From Pyricularia pennisetigena (taxonomy: Eukaryota; Ascomycota; Sordariomycetes; Magnaporthales; Pyriculariaceae), in contig NC_043740.1 of assembly GCF_004337985.1 (NCBI RefSeq), forward strand, positions 3,091,140-3,155,139: 64,000 nucleotides of DNA, read 5' to 3'. This document shows, one piece after another, positions 20,347 to 31,709 of the stretch (position 1 is the stretch's first letter; the number at the start of each line of letters is the position of its first letter). A program made the position numbers and the translations under genes. The notes beneath the pieces were generated by a model. The model saw only the letters and a program-made list of their open reading frames with translations, did no database searches and had not been told where the DNA came from.

Positions 20347-22231
20347 CTACTTATCATCTCCATAATGCAGCGTCACGCTGCTAAACGCCGAGAACGGGTC
20401 ATCGTCCGCTACCTTGCGTGTTGCGCCACCAATGTCCACGCTCTGGCTGTCCTTGAGCGTGCGGAAGTTGCCATCTGGGCCTTGCTCGGGGATTATAGGT
20501 GGTGTCAAATGTCTCAAGAGAGCCCACTGCGTCGTCCTGAACCAGGGGTGACGCTTCAGCTCGGCCGCACCGGCTATGGCTCCAAGACGCCGGTTCTCGT
20601 CCTTGATCAAGCATTTCCTGATGAATGATTTGCCCATCCTTTTCGAGTTGACCGAGTCAGCATGACTTTACTCTCGCTCTGTGCGGGGAAATGGGACGCC
20701 GATGATGGCTACTCACGGTGAAAGCTCCGGGTCGTCCGGAAAATGCACGTCCTCCCTCATGACATTCGCAAAGGTCGCGTTGCGATTCTTGCCCTTGAAC
20801 GGTGTGACACCGTATATCATCTCAAAGGTTAAAATTCCCACCGTCCACCAGTCCACAGCGACACTGTGCCCGTGACCCTTAATCACCTCAGGCGCAATGT
20901 ACTCTTCGGTACCGACGAACGAGTTGGTCCGGTAACCTTCCAAACATGACCGTGTGTCAAGCATTGTTGTGGTGCCGTTTCTACCGACTATCATGGTGGG
21001 CATGCCATCCTGGCCCGAGATCTTTGATAGATCGAAATCGGACAGCATTATATGACCTGACTCGTGCAGAAGGATGTCTTTTATGGTACCTTGGTTAGTA
21101 TCCAGGATGAACCGCGCAACAAAGAGTGAATATAGACAGAGCCCAGGGGATGAGGCGGAATGGGGACGAGGATGTAAGCTTACTCTCAGGCTTGAGATCA
21201 CGGTAGATCAAACCGTTCATGTGAAGATATTCAAGAGCAGAGATGACCTCGGCAATGTAAAACCTCGCAGCCTCCTCAGAGATGCACTTCCCCGGGCGAG
21301 ACTGAAGCGCCCTAAAGAACTCGCCGCCACTGCAGTACTCAATGCACAAATACAGGTACTTTTGGGACTGGAATGAATGGTATAATGACACGATGAATGG
21401 GTGGTTCATAACCTGAAGGATCTCCTGTTCGGTCACTGTCCTCTTGATCTTGTTCCTACGGATCATTTCGTCCTTGTCCAACACTGTCCAAGGGCATTAG
21501 CGCAGGCATCAATAGCTTGCAGCAGCAAGGCGGGTTTACTTACTCTTGAGGGCAAAGAGCTTATCTCGCTTCTTTTCGCGCACCAGGTACACTTTGCCGA
21601 CATCACCCTTGCCGATGAGCTTGAGCTTCTCGAAATCTTCGGGCCCGACCCGGACCGGCCCTTTCTTTATCGAGTTTGAACTGTACGTCCTGTGATATGC
21701 GACGAGCTTCTGTTTGGGCCCACCGTGCGGCGGTGTGGCAGCATTCTGCGTCGGGACAACCACGATCTCAGCCCCCGCCGATGGTATCACGCACTCGCCG
21801 CCACCTGTGGACGGGCCCGGAGTCGGAGATGGACTTGACGTTCCGACGAGGCCCACGGCACTGGCGTTCTTGTTTGCGAGGAGTGTCTTTTCCTTCCCCC
21901 TGCCTGATGTTGCCGGCCGACCCCCGCTGAGGTAACCAAAGATGAGACCAAGCTGGGACGGTTCGCTCTTCACGCGTCTTATCCTCCTGGCAGCTTCGCT
22001 GTCAGCGGGTGTGGAGTGTGGCTCGTTCGCATCTTGAGATTCGTCATCGTGTGTCGTATACTGCGCCCCGTCGCTATCGTCGTTCCGGGTCGATTTGGCC
22101 TGGGGCGCCTCGTGGCCCGTCTTTGAACGACTGAAAGGAAGGCGGCGCTTGTTGTTGTTGATCTTGAAGAAATTCCTGAGCTTGTCCCCAGTGGAGGTCT
22201 TCTCATTCGTGGTTGTTTTCAAGGCAGACAT
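20347..22231 (-). CDS. nrc-2: AGC protein kinase of the nrc-2/Kin82/Fpk1 group
   Basis: Four exons: 22231-21544, 21483-21184, 21077-20717 and 20638-20347, giving 546 residues. The last acceptor is uncertain; an alternative at 20665 adds nine in-frame residues. The N-terminal ~190 residues are disordered and Ser/Thr-rich. The kinase domain starts near residue 195 with GKGDVGKV as Gly loop, catalytic K229, YRDLKPEN (D325) and DFD (D343) in place of DFG as usual in this group, then [13 protein letters not shown]. It ends with the AGC tail ([23 protein letters not shown]). Known members phosphorylate lipid flippases and control polar growth; Neurospora nrc-2 represses conidiation. The symbol is by family resemblance. 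An upstream in-frame Met exists at 22321. Confidence 0.9.
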
Positions 22232-23881
22232 GTTGAGAAATAGGGTCTGATTGAAGCCGAGGTCTCGAGGCAATCTCGTCTGCCGAGTCTGTGTCGAGCC
22301 GACGGCTAAAGGTGGCGTCACCTACGTGGTGACCGTGGTAATAGTTCCTCGAATGATTACAGGGAGGAGAGGGAGAGAAACACAATCAAAAGTCAGAGGA
22401 TAATTAAGTAGACACAGTGGTGATTCGGGGAAGGGTATTGGTCCGACAATCGTGGGGGGGAAAAGGGCAGTCGTCGAGGAACCACTTGTTGGGATGTCGG
22501 GGACGGGACGGGCGGATCGGGCTAACAGAGGGCGACGACAACAATCAGACCCAGGATGTGGTTGATTGCCTCAATGCGATGTTGCTAGATGAATCCAATA
22601 CGATTTGATTCGGTAAGCCTCGCACCTGAAGGGCCAGGCGTGATTCTGCTAAGTTTTCATTGTTCTGGAGCGAGATTGTCCTTCCGACGCTGGCTATGAG
22701 CGGCTCGCATGTTTGTGTCGTGATCTTGTCCACCACAGATCTGGGCACTTCCCGCCCTCCGCACTTCCGCACTACCACGTAATTACACTGTCAGCCCCAT
22801 TTGTAATGCGGCGGGTGGGGCAGTCCTGCCATCACTGACCGGGAGTTTGGGGGTTGGCAAGTAGCAAGGATTTGATGCCTGAGGCAGGCAGACAGCCTTC
22901 TCTTTTTCCCGCCTAGACTAGGTTGCGAACTAATCAATTAATTCACTATCGTCGTATCCAACAGCGGGCTATCGGGCTGCATCAACCACACGAAAACATC
23001 GGCCCCACCAGGCGAGCGCCAGCATTTCCGATTGATTATTGCTGTATGTTGGATTGATTCTACTGGGACATGTCGACGGCTTCTTGTGCAGCTGCCATGT
23101 GATTTGTGCTATGGTACTTATGGTATAGAAACTTTCTAGAATATAAAATGCGGCTCGAGGAGCAGATACCTAAATCACTTGGGAATCAATAACTAACTTT
23201 ATTGATGAACATGCCTTGCATGCCTCTCCAACTCAAAGCTCCTGTGGCTGGATGATTCAGCCTCCCGTCTGATTTTATTAACACTACCCCTATGTAGTAT
23301 ACTCACTGTGTGCTGTAAAGTATCAGGCTCTGGCTTGTCATCCCACCAACTCTTCTGGGTACATGAACGGGTGGATTGTTACTATTACTTACTGTAGTAT
23401 GTAAACTGCAGTACTGCTTGGGTCCACCTGTTTTGGCCTTGTGGGGATATACCCAGAGTCATCATTCACAGTTTCAATATGTAATGGGTCTATCTAGGTC
23501 TGCGACGTGCCGAAGAAACTCCTCCCGACGGTCTATTCTTTCTGTTTCTTGTACTCTAAACATATACGGGTTCCATTATGTCTTGATGCCTAGGTACCAA
23601 TCCACCTGACCGCATTGATCAAGCTTACTGAGACCAAATGATACAATTCCATCGTCCTCGATATGACCGTCGCATTGGCGACCCCAATCTTAAACCTGAC
23701 TGTGACGAGCATGTCTGATCTCTTTCGACCAGTTGATTCAGACACTCTAGTCCGAGCAACTGGTGGAATAAAAAATTTAAAAAAACAAAAATAAAAAAAG
23801 ACCACCCCTTAGTGTTAACAAAATCAACCCGCGAACTCCATACGTCTTGAAAGCATGACCTGTGCAGCGTTTCATCATGCT
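22232..23881. other. Intergenic region, kinase promoter
   Basis: About 1.65 kb. The part next to 22231 should be the kinase promoter and leader. The rest is AT-rich and without a credible frame. The short hydrophobic frame at 23376-23609 has no start or context to support it. Confidence 0.5.
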
Positions 23882-25454
23882 TTACCAATTAACGGTTTGC
23901 GCCAGCCGCTGCTGCTGCGCCTCCTTCTTCTCCTCATTGTAGTTGTCGACGAAGTCGTCATAGATAGCATCCTTCTTCTCAGGCTGCATCACCTCCTGGA
24001 ACTTTTTGTGCGCCTCAAGAACATCAGGAGTTGGGCAAACTGGAGGACCGTCGACGGCCTTGATTTCCCTATTATTGGATTGCTGAGCCTTGCCAACCTT
24101 CTTGCCATTCCTGTCGGTCAGGATGCTCTGTCCCAGGCCAAACATGGCCTTTGCCGTTTCCGTGATGATATACTTGGGGGTGTGGTCCGCATGTTTGCCG
24201 TCAACGTCGATAACACCGCCAGTCAGCTGGCCGAGAAAGATGCGGTACGAGTACGAGTAATCAATCTCGCAAAAGGTGTTGGGTGATTCGCAATGCTGAG
24301 TGAGGGCCGAAAGGCTCCTGTACATCTTGCTGCAGAACGGGCACCTGTACTTTGGTGGTAGGTGGTCATTGTTCTTGAGATGACTGATCAGCTGACCAGC
24401 TTTCTTGAACGTTTTGCTAGAGCCAGATGAAATTTGTCGTGAGTAACCAGGCATATAACATAAACATTACTGGACAAAAAGCAGAGAGGACTACCCACAG
24501 ACACTTGGGCGCATATGCGCATAGGTACAGGCCCATCACCTGCTCGTAATATTTCCCCACATTGAACTCAGGGTTATTGGGGTCGCGGATGTCCAGCTTC
24601 TGCGCTGGCTTCTGCGGAGCGTGGGATGCGGCAAGCTGCTTAAGCTGTTGGGCAGCGGGCTTGACAGCAGGAGGGGCATTAGGAAACAGCCTCTTGCTCG
24701 CAGGCATGTCTGCAGTCACTGAGGCAGACTTCTTGACACGCGGATCGTTGTTCTCCTTTTGCGCCGAATTACCGTCAGAAGTAAGTAGGTCAGGACACTT
24801 GGAATCGCCCTGGCGAAACTTCTCAACCGAACTTGAAGATTTCAATACCAGGTCCTGCATCTCAAGGGCAAGCTTCTCCTCCTCGGTGAGTTCATCCCTA
24901 GGGTCTCTATGGCCAAGATACTCGCCAAAATCGTTGTTGATAGGGGCGGGTCCCAGCTGTACACCCTTCTTGAGACGGGCCTCGTCACGGTAACCAAGCT
25001 CCCTGACGAATTTCAAGCTATGCTCACGCGCAGCGTCTATGCGAGCTACAGCATAGGCTGCCTTGTCACAGTCAACGAGATGATCCATCAGCTTGTAGAC
25101 CTTGTTGTGGTGTTCACCGCATGCTGGACAGTTCAAGTCTTGATCCGCTGGGTGATTCTATAGTTAGGTTGAGAAATTTCTGGTCAGCACGCACTCGGTA
25201 TGGCATGGGCTGAACTAAATCAAGTGATTCGAGCTCACCATTCTCAGGTGATAATACCAGGCCTCGCTGGAGTGCAATATCTCGTCACAGACGAGACATT
25301 CCAGATGACCTTCACCCATCCTGATCTTCTGCTCTTGATGCTCAAAAAGCGCGTCGGCATTGTCTGAGAAGAACACTTCATCGCATTGAGGACACTCATG
25401 ACGTTTTGCACCACCAGTCAAGACAACGGGCTTAGGCTCTCTGCGGGGCGCCAT
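23882..25454 (-). CDS. C2H2-type zinc-finger protein, function unknown
   Basis: Three exons: 25454-25239, 25157-24499 and 24416-23882, giving 469 residues. The donor of intron 2 (GTGGGT at 24498) is the least certain boundary; a GTGTCT donor nearby in the same phase also works. Cys/His pairs occur at HECPQCDEVF, HLECLVCDE with WYYHLRMNH, LNCPACGE with LMDHLVDCD, CAYAPKC with LISHL, and YRCPFCSKMYRSL with TQHC, so there are about five finger-like modules, four of them in the first and last thirds. The middle is Lys/Glu- and Ala-rich. The C-terminus (NYNEEKKEAQQQRLAQTVNW) is charged. It could be an RNA- or DNA-binding protein. I do not recognise a named family. Confidence 0.82.
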
Positions 25455-26187
25455 GCTGAATGAAGTAGCAGTAGCGAGTCGATCTGGATAGATGCTTGTA
25501 TGTAAGCTCCCGATCTCGTAAAGAGGCTTCTTAGGATTGCAGACAGAAAAGCAGTAAGAAGTAAGGAGGACGTGGCTAGAAAAGAATAGCCGAAGCAGGT
25601 TAGATGAAGGTAATAGGCATACGGATGTGTAGGGCAAATCAGATTCAAATCAAATCGCCCTGGTGAGGAGAAACTGAGAGTGCGAGGGTTTTGTGTTGAA
25701 TAGATGAAAGGCAGATAGTTCTTGGGACGACAGATGGTATTACGAAGGGAGTTCTTTGAGTAAACGTTTTAAGCTGGTGTAATATTGTGGGAAGATTGAG
25801 TAACTCCTTTGTGATGGTCGTGCGTGGTAGAGCGAAGGAGATTCGTCAACAGAAGAAGACACAAGAAGGACATGAGGACAGATTGATCTCCTTCTTACCT
25901 TAGTTTGGTGGATGTAGTTGACTAGGAAACAATGCAAGACTTTATTTGGATGGCTGATGAGGTTTGAGAGATAGGGAGACAAAGAGGATGATGTTAAGTT
26001 CACGTATCCTGCACAACCAGGGACGGTATGAGCTTTGGTGAACAGAGAAACCTTTGTAGAAAACTGCAGTGATAATCCACGGGTGCGGCTGACGAGAACT
26101 GACTTGAGGACTAGGAATTTATGTGTAGCCACAAAGGAGGCGGAGGAGGGACTGGACCCCACCTGCACCTTCTTCCTCTATGTCTAT

Positions 26188-26249
26188 CTACCTACCTACC
26201 TACCTACCTACCTACCTACCTACCTACCTACCTACCTACCTACCTACCC
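26188..26249 (+). repeat. (CTAC)n microsatellite
   Basis: About 15 perfect copies of a four-base unit (ctac/tacc). It is intergenic and likely variable between strains. Confidence 0.95.
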
Positions 26250-27126
26250 TACCTCAAGTACCTTGTACACTGTCTTGCGTATGTTTGTTGACTCTGCTCT
26301 CTCAGGGTAGGCAAGAACCTAGTGAACGTGAAATAGCCGCAGAGCAGACACCAGACTCGGGACCAGAGGGGGCGAGAGTGATGCACGATCGAAGCCAAGG
26401 TCCAAAATACGTAAGTGCCCAGGATAGATGCTGGAGATTGAGGCCTGCAAATTAAACAGTTGTCAGTACCAGACAAGAGATCACAAACTGAAATGGAGCA
26501 TTTATGTCTCTCTGATTATCTCATTTACCATATCTCAAGATATTCCATTCAGCCACATATATTGGCGGGTTAGACTGACAGTAGTATGCTCTCTTTCTAC
26601 CAAATGAGGTAGGACCTGCGCTCTGTAATAGGAAATTGAAAGATATACTGAATACGTAAAGAGCCAAACGAATGTGTAGGCACGACAAGACATGGAAAGC
26701 TTGAGAAACGAGTCGCTGTTCCTCATGTCTTACCTAGCTATGCTCTCTGCACCATTACTCCCATTAATCCCATTAATCCCATTATCATGGATCGCTGTGC
26801 AACCTTCTGAGGGTAAAGGTTGAGCAGATTCGGTTGAGCAGCCCCAAAGAGTAGGTGAAACATCCTCCGCTCCATAGCGCGAGGTTTATCGTTTATAACT
26901 TGGGTATCAATAGTTTATCATTTATGTGTAGTCTATAAACGGAATCTTTCAAAATATCGTTGACTCCTAAATACAATGCCAGCTTATCATACGGCAACAC
27001 TGAAAGCAAGATACCATGCCTGCCCTACGGCTAACCTCGTACGTCATCGTCTGCAATAAGCATAAAGAGAGAAGAAAAGAAAAGAAACACGCGCGACACT
27101 GCAAGGTCGGGACTCGCAAGTGGCCA

Positions 27127-27192
27127 AAAAAAAAAAAAAGAAAAAAAAAAACACACGCACACACACGCACACACACGCACACACACGCACAT
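27127..27192 (+). repeat. A-rich run followed by period-10 CA/CG repeat
   Basis: A poly-A stretch broken by one G leads into about four copies of a ten-base unit (cacacacacg). It lies near the 3' end of RAD16. Confidence 0.9.
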
Positions 27193-27424
27193 ATAGCTTC
27201 AACGCCATGTGAACATAGCTGAGAATTACTAATAGGCCCAGGATCACCTTTTCGAATAAGTATGATCTCCAACTCCATAGGCCAAAGGTGTCAGTCACCT
27301 CGACACGGCAAGGTCGAACGGTTGGTTCTCCCTGCATCCTATTAGCAACAGAAAATCTGCGCCGTGTCTGTGTGACAGGGTTGAATGTAGCAGAGCTTTC
27401 ATGAACCAGAAAGCATTTTTGATT

Positions 27425-30400
27425 CTAATTTCCGCGGAACAGGAATTGGAGATCTTCGGGCTCCAACGAGTCCAGGGCGACATCGTCAGAATTGACCGTC
27501 GAATTGATCATCTTTGTCTTCTTCTCCTGCAGCTGGACAATTCGACTTTCAATCGAGTCCTCGATGCAAAGACGCGTGATAACCACAGGTCTGGTCTGTC
27601 CGATTCGGTGGACACGATCGGCCGACTGCCACTCAGCAGCTGGATTCCACCAACTATTAAAATGTATTGTCAGCACATGCTCTGCAGGGTTAAGCTGCCT
27701 GGATAACAATAGTGTAAAACTTACGGGTCAACTATAAAAACACGCGAGGCCTCGGTAAGGTTCAGAGCAACTCCTCCGGCCTTGAGTGAGACCAAGAAGC
27801 ACTCTACGTCAACGTTATTCATGAAATGATCGATGGAGGCAGCTCGCTGGGCTGGGGACATGCTACCATCGAGCATGACAGTTGTGATTCCAGCTCGGCG
27901 AAGGCGCCACTCAATAAGCTGCAGCATACCAGTGAATTGAGAGAAGATAATGGATTTGTGTGAAGAGTTGTCGGACCGGAGCTTCTGTAGAGAGTGTACT
28001 AGCATCTCCATTTTTGTCGATGAAGTCCAGTTCTCCATACGAATTCGGTTGATGATGGAGTTCTTCTTGGTCATTTCCTGATCTTGCTCAATTTCTGGCT
28101 GCTCCAAGTCAATGGAGAGTACTATATGACATCTCGGGCAAGTCGGCTGAGGTGTGGAGTTGACGTAGCTAGAGGCACATGCCCGACAGAACTCGTGCTT
28201 GCACTGAGACTTGATGGCGTCCTCTGCAGTGTCATCACAGATGCAACAGACCATGATATTCACACCGGGCTCGTTGTTCTTCTTCAGGATGAGATCAGGA
28301 TGGTCGGCAACCTGACGCATCTGGCTCAGGAGGCCAAAGATGTTGGCATAATTGTTCAAGACAACACCCTGTGCCACATACGTATCGAACTTGCGCTGGT
28401 TGTTATGCATGATACTGCCTGCCAAGTCCTTCTCGACTTCACCGAAGAACTGACGATCGATAATGATTTCCTTGAGCGGTAGTTCCATCGAGTCCATATG
28501 ATCTTTCTTCTGACGCCGCAGCATAATTTTTGAGGTGAGTAGGCGAAGCTTGCGGAAGGCCTCTGCACCCTTTGAAGTTCTTCCGTAGGTCTGAATAGGG
28601 TTGAGAAGCTCCTGGTTGAACACTGAAACATGTCGCAAACCACCATGACCGCACTTCTTGCACTGATACTTGTCGTTAAGGCGCCAGTCCAAAGCAGAGC
28701 AGTCACAATCTCTGCAAAGATAGTTGGCAAATGGTTCAATCTTCAAGAACCGTACGAGGGAGAAGAATTCTCCAATACGATTCTGGAGAGGAGTGCCAGT
28801 GAGGCACCATCTGTAATTTGTTTTAAGTGCCAGACAGGCTTTGGAGGTCATAGTGGTCCGCGACTTGATGTAGTGGGCTTCATCCAGGATAACTCGATGA
28901 AAGTCGATCGAATGAAGCAGACTCTTCTCCTTGTAAATGCCATCTTTCTTGCTGACTCCTTTCTCTTGCTTTGCGTACATCGACTGAAGACTGTTGTACG
29001 ACATGATAATCACATCATATCCCTTCAGCTCAGCTTTGGTCATCTTCTTGGTCTTGGTGTTGGATCCATGATAGACGACGGTTTTGAGGGTACCGTCGGT
29101 ATAGGATTGAATTTCGCTCATCCACTGCATCAATGCTACTGGTGGTGCGAGAACCAGTGAAGGCTGCTTGGCTGGCCAGTCCGACATGACGAGGGACACG
29201 GCTTGTATGGTCTTGCCAAGGCCCATCTCGTCGCCGAGAAGTCCACCTTTCCATTCCGTCTGCTCCATCGCTTTCATCCAGGCCAGGCCATGAAGCTGGA
29301 ACGGCTTCAGGTTTCGTGAGATATTCGTCGGTTGGCTTGCCGGCGGAGGGTTCACAACTGCTCTAGCTTCAAAATCCGCCCATAATGTCTTTAGGTACGG
29401 GTGGTTCTTCTCAAGCTTTGCCCGATCCCTCTCCTCACGTGTCATATGGTGGCCGACACGTGCGTTAATTGTTCTGCCACGCCTGACCCGTCCAACTGCA
29501 TGAGGGCTTTCCGATGGAACATCGCCAAGATCTTCATCGTCATCGCCATCGTCATCGCTCCAATCACTAGGTGAAGCAGACACTTCAGAATCGGAGTCGA
29601 GCACAACGTTGGCATGTGGCCCAGTTCTGCGCCGCTTGGGAGTCGGCTGCGAGTCTTTGCGATCTATTCTGCGGCCCTGTTTGCGAGGCTTTGTGGTCTG
29701 AACCTCATCGTCGAAATCGTCAGAGGAGTCGTGCACAGCTATGTTGTCGGATTGATCGGAATCATTGACATCGGGAGACGAAGAAAAGCCATCTTCTGAG
29801 TCTGCAACGGACCCAGCTGGGGTTGCCTCTCTCTTTGATTTAGATTTTGCCTTGATGGATGCCGTGATCACATCGTCTTCCAAGTCAAGATCATAGAAGA
29901 CCGGCTTTTGCCTCAGGCTCCTAGTCGAGCGCCTAGTCGACAATGTTCCTGAGTGCATGGGCTGTTTGGCTACACTGCTGCCCGCGAACTTGGTCTCCTC
30001 CGCTTTCTGTAACCTTCTGGCTAAGACTGCATCTGGTGAGGAATCAGAAAGCTCTTCATCACTTTCATCCAACTTTCGCTTCGAGGCTCCGTTCAAACTG
30101 TACACACTCTTGCTGAGAACCTTCTTGCTGTCAACTGGCGGCTGAATGGGTATGCTAATCTCGAGTCTAGAACCAGACTTCTGATTGACAGCGGTTGTCG
30201 GGAGAGGGGTTGCAACTGCACTGGTCATGGGCGTCGAGTAGCCACTTGCAGAGACAGAAGTGCTACCACCAGTGGCCGCAGATGCAACCGATGGCGCCTT
30301 GCTGCTCGAAGTCGAGAGTCTACCCCGTTTATGCTTGCCTCCCAACGATGACTTGCTTGCTGTTGCTCAAACAGTTTGCGACCAGGTTAGCGGCATGCCG

Positions 30401-30525
30401 GGAAACTGACGGGACGGAGGCAATCAGGACGTCCTACCAGGTGCCTCTTGTGCGAGGATGTCGAGATCATCATCGGCCAGCGCCTTTCCGGCACGAGCGA
30501 GCGAGCTGCGTGTCCGCCTAGTCAT
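27425..30525 (-). CDS. RAD16: Rad16-type SNF2 ATPase / RING protein for global-genome nucleotide excision repair
   Basis: Three exons: 30525-30438, 30359-27725 and 27653-27425, giving 983 residues. It starts [20 protein letters not shown]. After a long acidic and basic disordered region come SNF2 motifs: GDEMGLGKT (about 405-413), DEAH (about 522-525), LTGTPLQNR, a RING finger embedded in the helicase core (CCICDDT...CKHEFCRAC...CPRCH, about 734-777) and motif VI across the last intron ([20 protein letters not shown]). The RING inside an SNF2 ATPase with this order is the Rad16 architecture. In yeast Rad16 with Rad7 forms NEF4, which scans silent chromatin for UV damage and acts with a cullin ubiquitin ligase. 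It faces RAD7 head to head. Confidence 0.96.
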
Positions 30526-31709
30526 GAGCGCAACTTTCGTGGGTTTACTTGGTATAATTAGTGCTTCTCCACGCCCATAGATTGAGCAAGACCGCCCACT
30601 GCTTTAAAAGCCCTCTTGCTGGTTGTGACAAGTGGCAATTCGCACGAGAATCTCGCGACCTCCTGGAATGTCGGCCTAAAATGTTTCCCAGCACCTAGTC
30701 GATTGGTGGTTGAGCTCGTTAAAGATGCGCTTGGAGAGGAAGCTTCTACCGAAGCGCAGTCATCAGATTATTGTCGGCGGACGCGCAATTGGGATGAAAT
30801 ATCACCCCTGAAGTGGCGATGTAGTAAAAAAAAAAAAATTATAAAAAGAAAAAGAAATCCAAATAGGCTTAGACCGCAGATCAATGAGATCAAAGGCAAA
30901 GAAGAGGAGACTTCAGGATCTAGATCCAAGACTATGTTGGATTGATTGGTCAAGTCAAAGGCTCGCTCGGATATAGCAACCCCCTCTCGGAGATCAGCAC
31001 CCCGACACTGATCAATGTTGGAGTGGCAAATCGATTCTGGGAGGTACGGAAATGCGACTGCCCTTGCAGGAACGCGCCCCGCAGTAGCGCGATGCAGCGG
31101 GGTTTGCTGTTCGATGCAACAAACACTTTAAAGTGGGGCATCCAGGAACCAGATCAGGGGGTGAGGCTTGGAATGAGAAGCTCTTGGCCCATCAACGAGC
31201 AAAGTTAACTTCAGTCCAAAGTCAACTTCCAGCAGCTCGGTGGCAATCTTACTGCTGTCACGATCTGCCAAGCTGACTGCATTGCGTCCCGTTTTTCGAC
31301 TTCTATCCATGCATGACTTGGATGGCGGCACACAATCAAGCTTCTTGTTCTCGTCAATGTGGTCACGTGCTTACGTGCGATCTACGTGTTGATTGGTAAA
31401 ACGGAGATTGTGAACTAGCTCCGAAGCCCCGCGTCATTGCCACCATCTGGGCAGGGAGGCGACCTACCACTTCCCTCCCTTGCTTTACCTGGTTGTGCCA
31501 AGCAGGCCTTGTCGTCTCTCTTTTTAGATTCGCTTGCATGATAAGCATTCACCATTTCATCACTTGGGCTTTGTTGATTGATATCCTTTTTATACTCCTC
31601 ATTCTTCCTTTCCATAGGGTTAGGCTTTCTGTTCACGCATGCTCCCTGCTGCGCGGCTTGTCTCTGACCTAGCGAATAGCTCGAGAAAGTTCGAATCTGC
31701 AGGTTCAAC
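30526..31709. promoter_or_regulatory. Shared upstream region of RAD16 and RAD7
   Basis: The 1184 bp separate the start codons of RAD16 (minus) and RAD7 (plus). There is an A12 run near 30825. A telobox-like agggttagg lies at 31616-31624, about 90 bp before the RAD7 start. Co-regulation is an inference from the layout; no damage-response element was identified. Confidence 0.45.

Larger units (their letters stand above)
25455..27424. other. Intergenic region with microsatellites
   Basis: About 2 kb between the zinc-finger gene start and the RAD16 stop codon. It holds the zinc-finger promoter, a (CTAC)n tract and a CA-rich period-10 tract. The short frames inside translate repeats. No gene recognised. 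Confidence 0.55.

Noticed and set aside
23376..23609. Short frame with hydrophobic beginning, considered as a small secreted protein
   Set aside because: No ATG at its start, odd composition, and no splice or promoter support.
26188..26249. Microsatellite considered as a CRISPR-like or centromeric array
   Set aside because: It is a plain four-base tandem repeat with no spacers.
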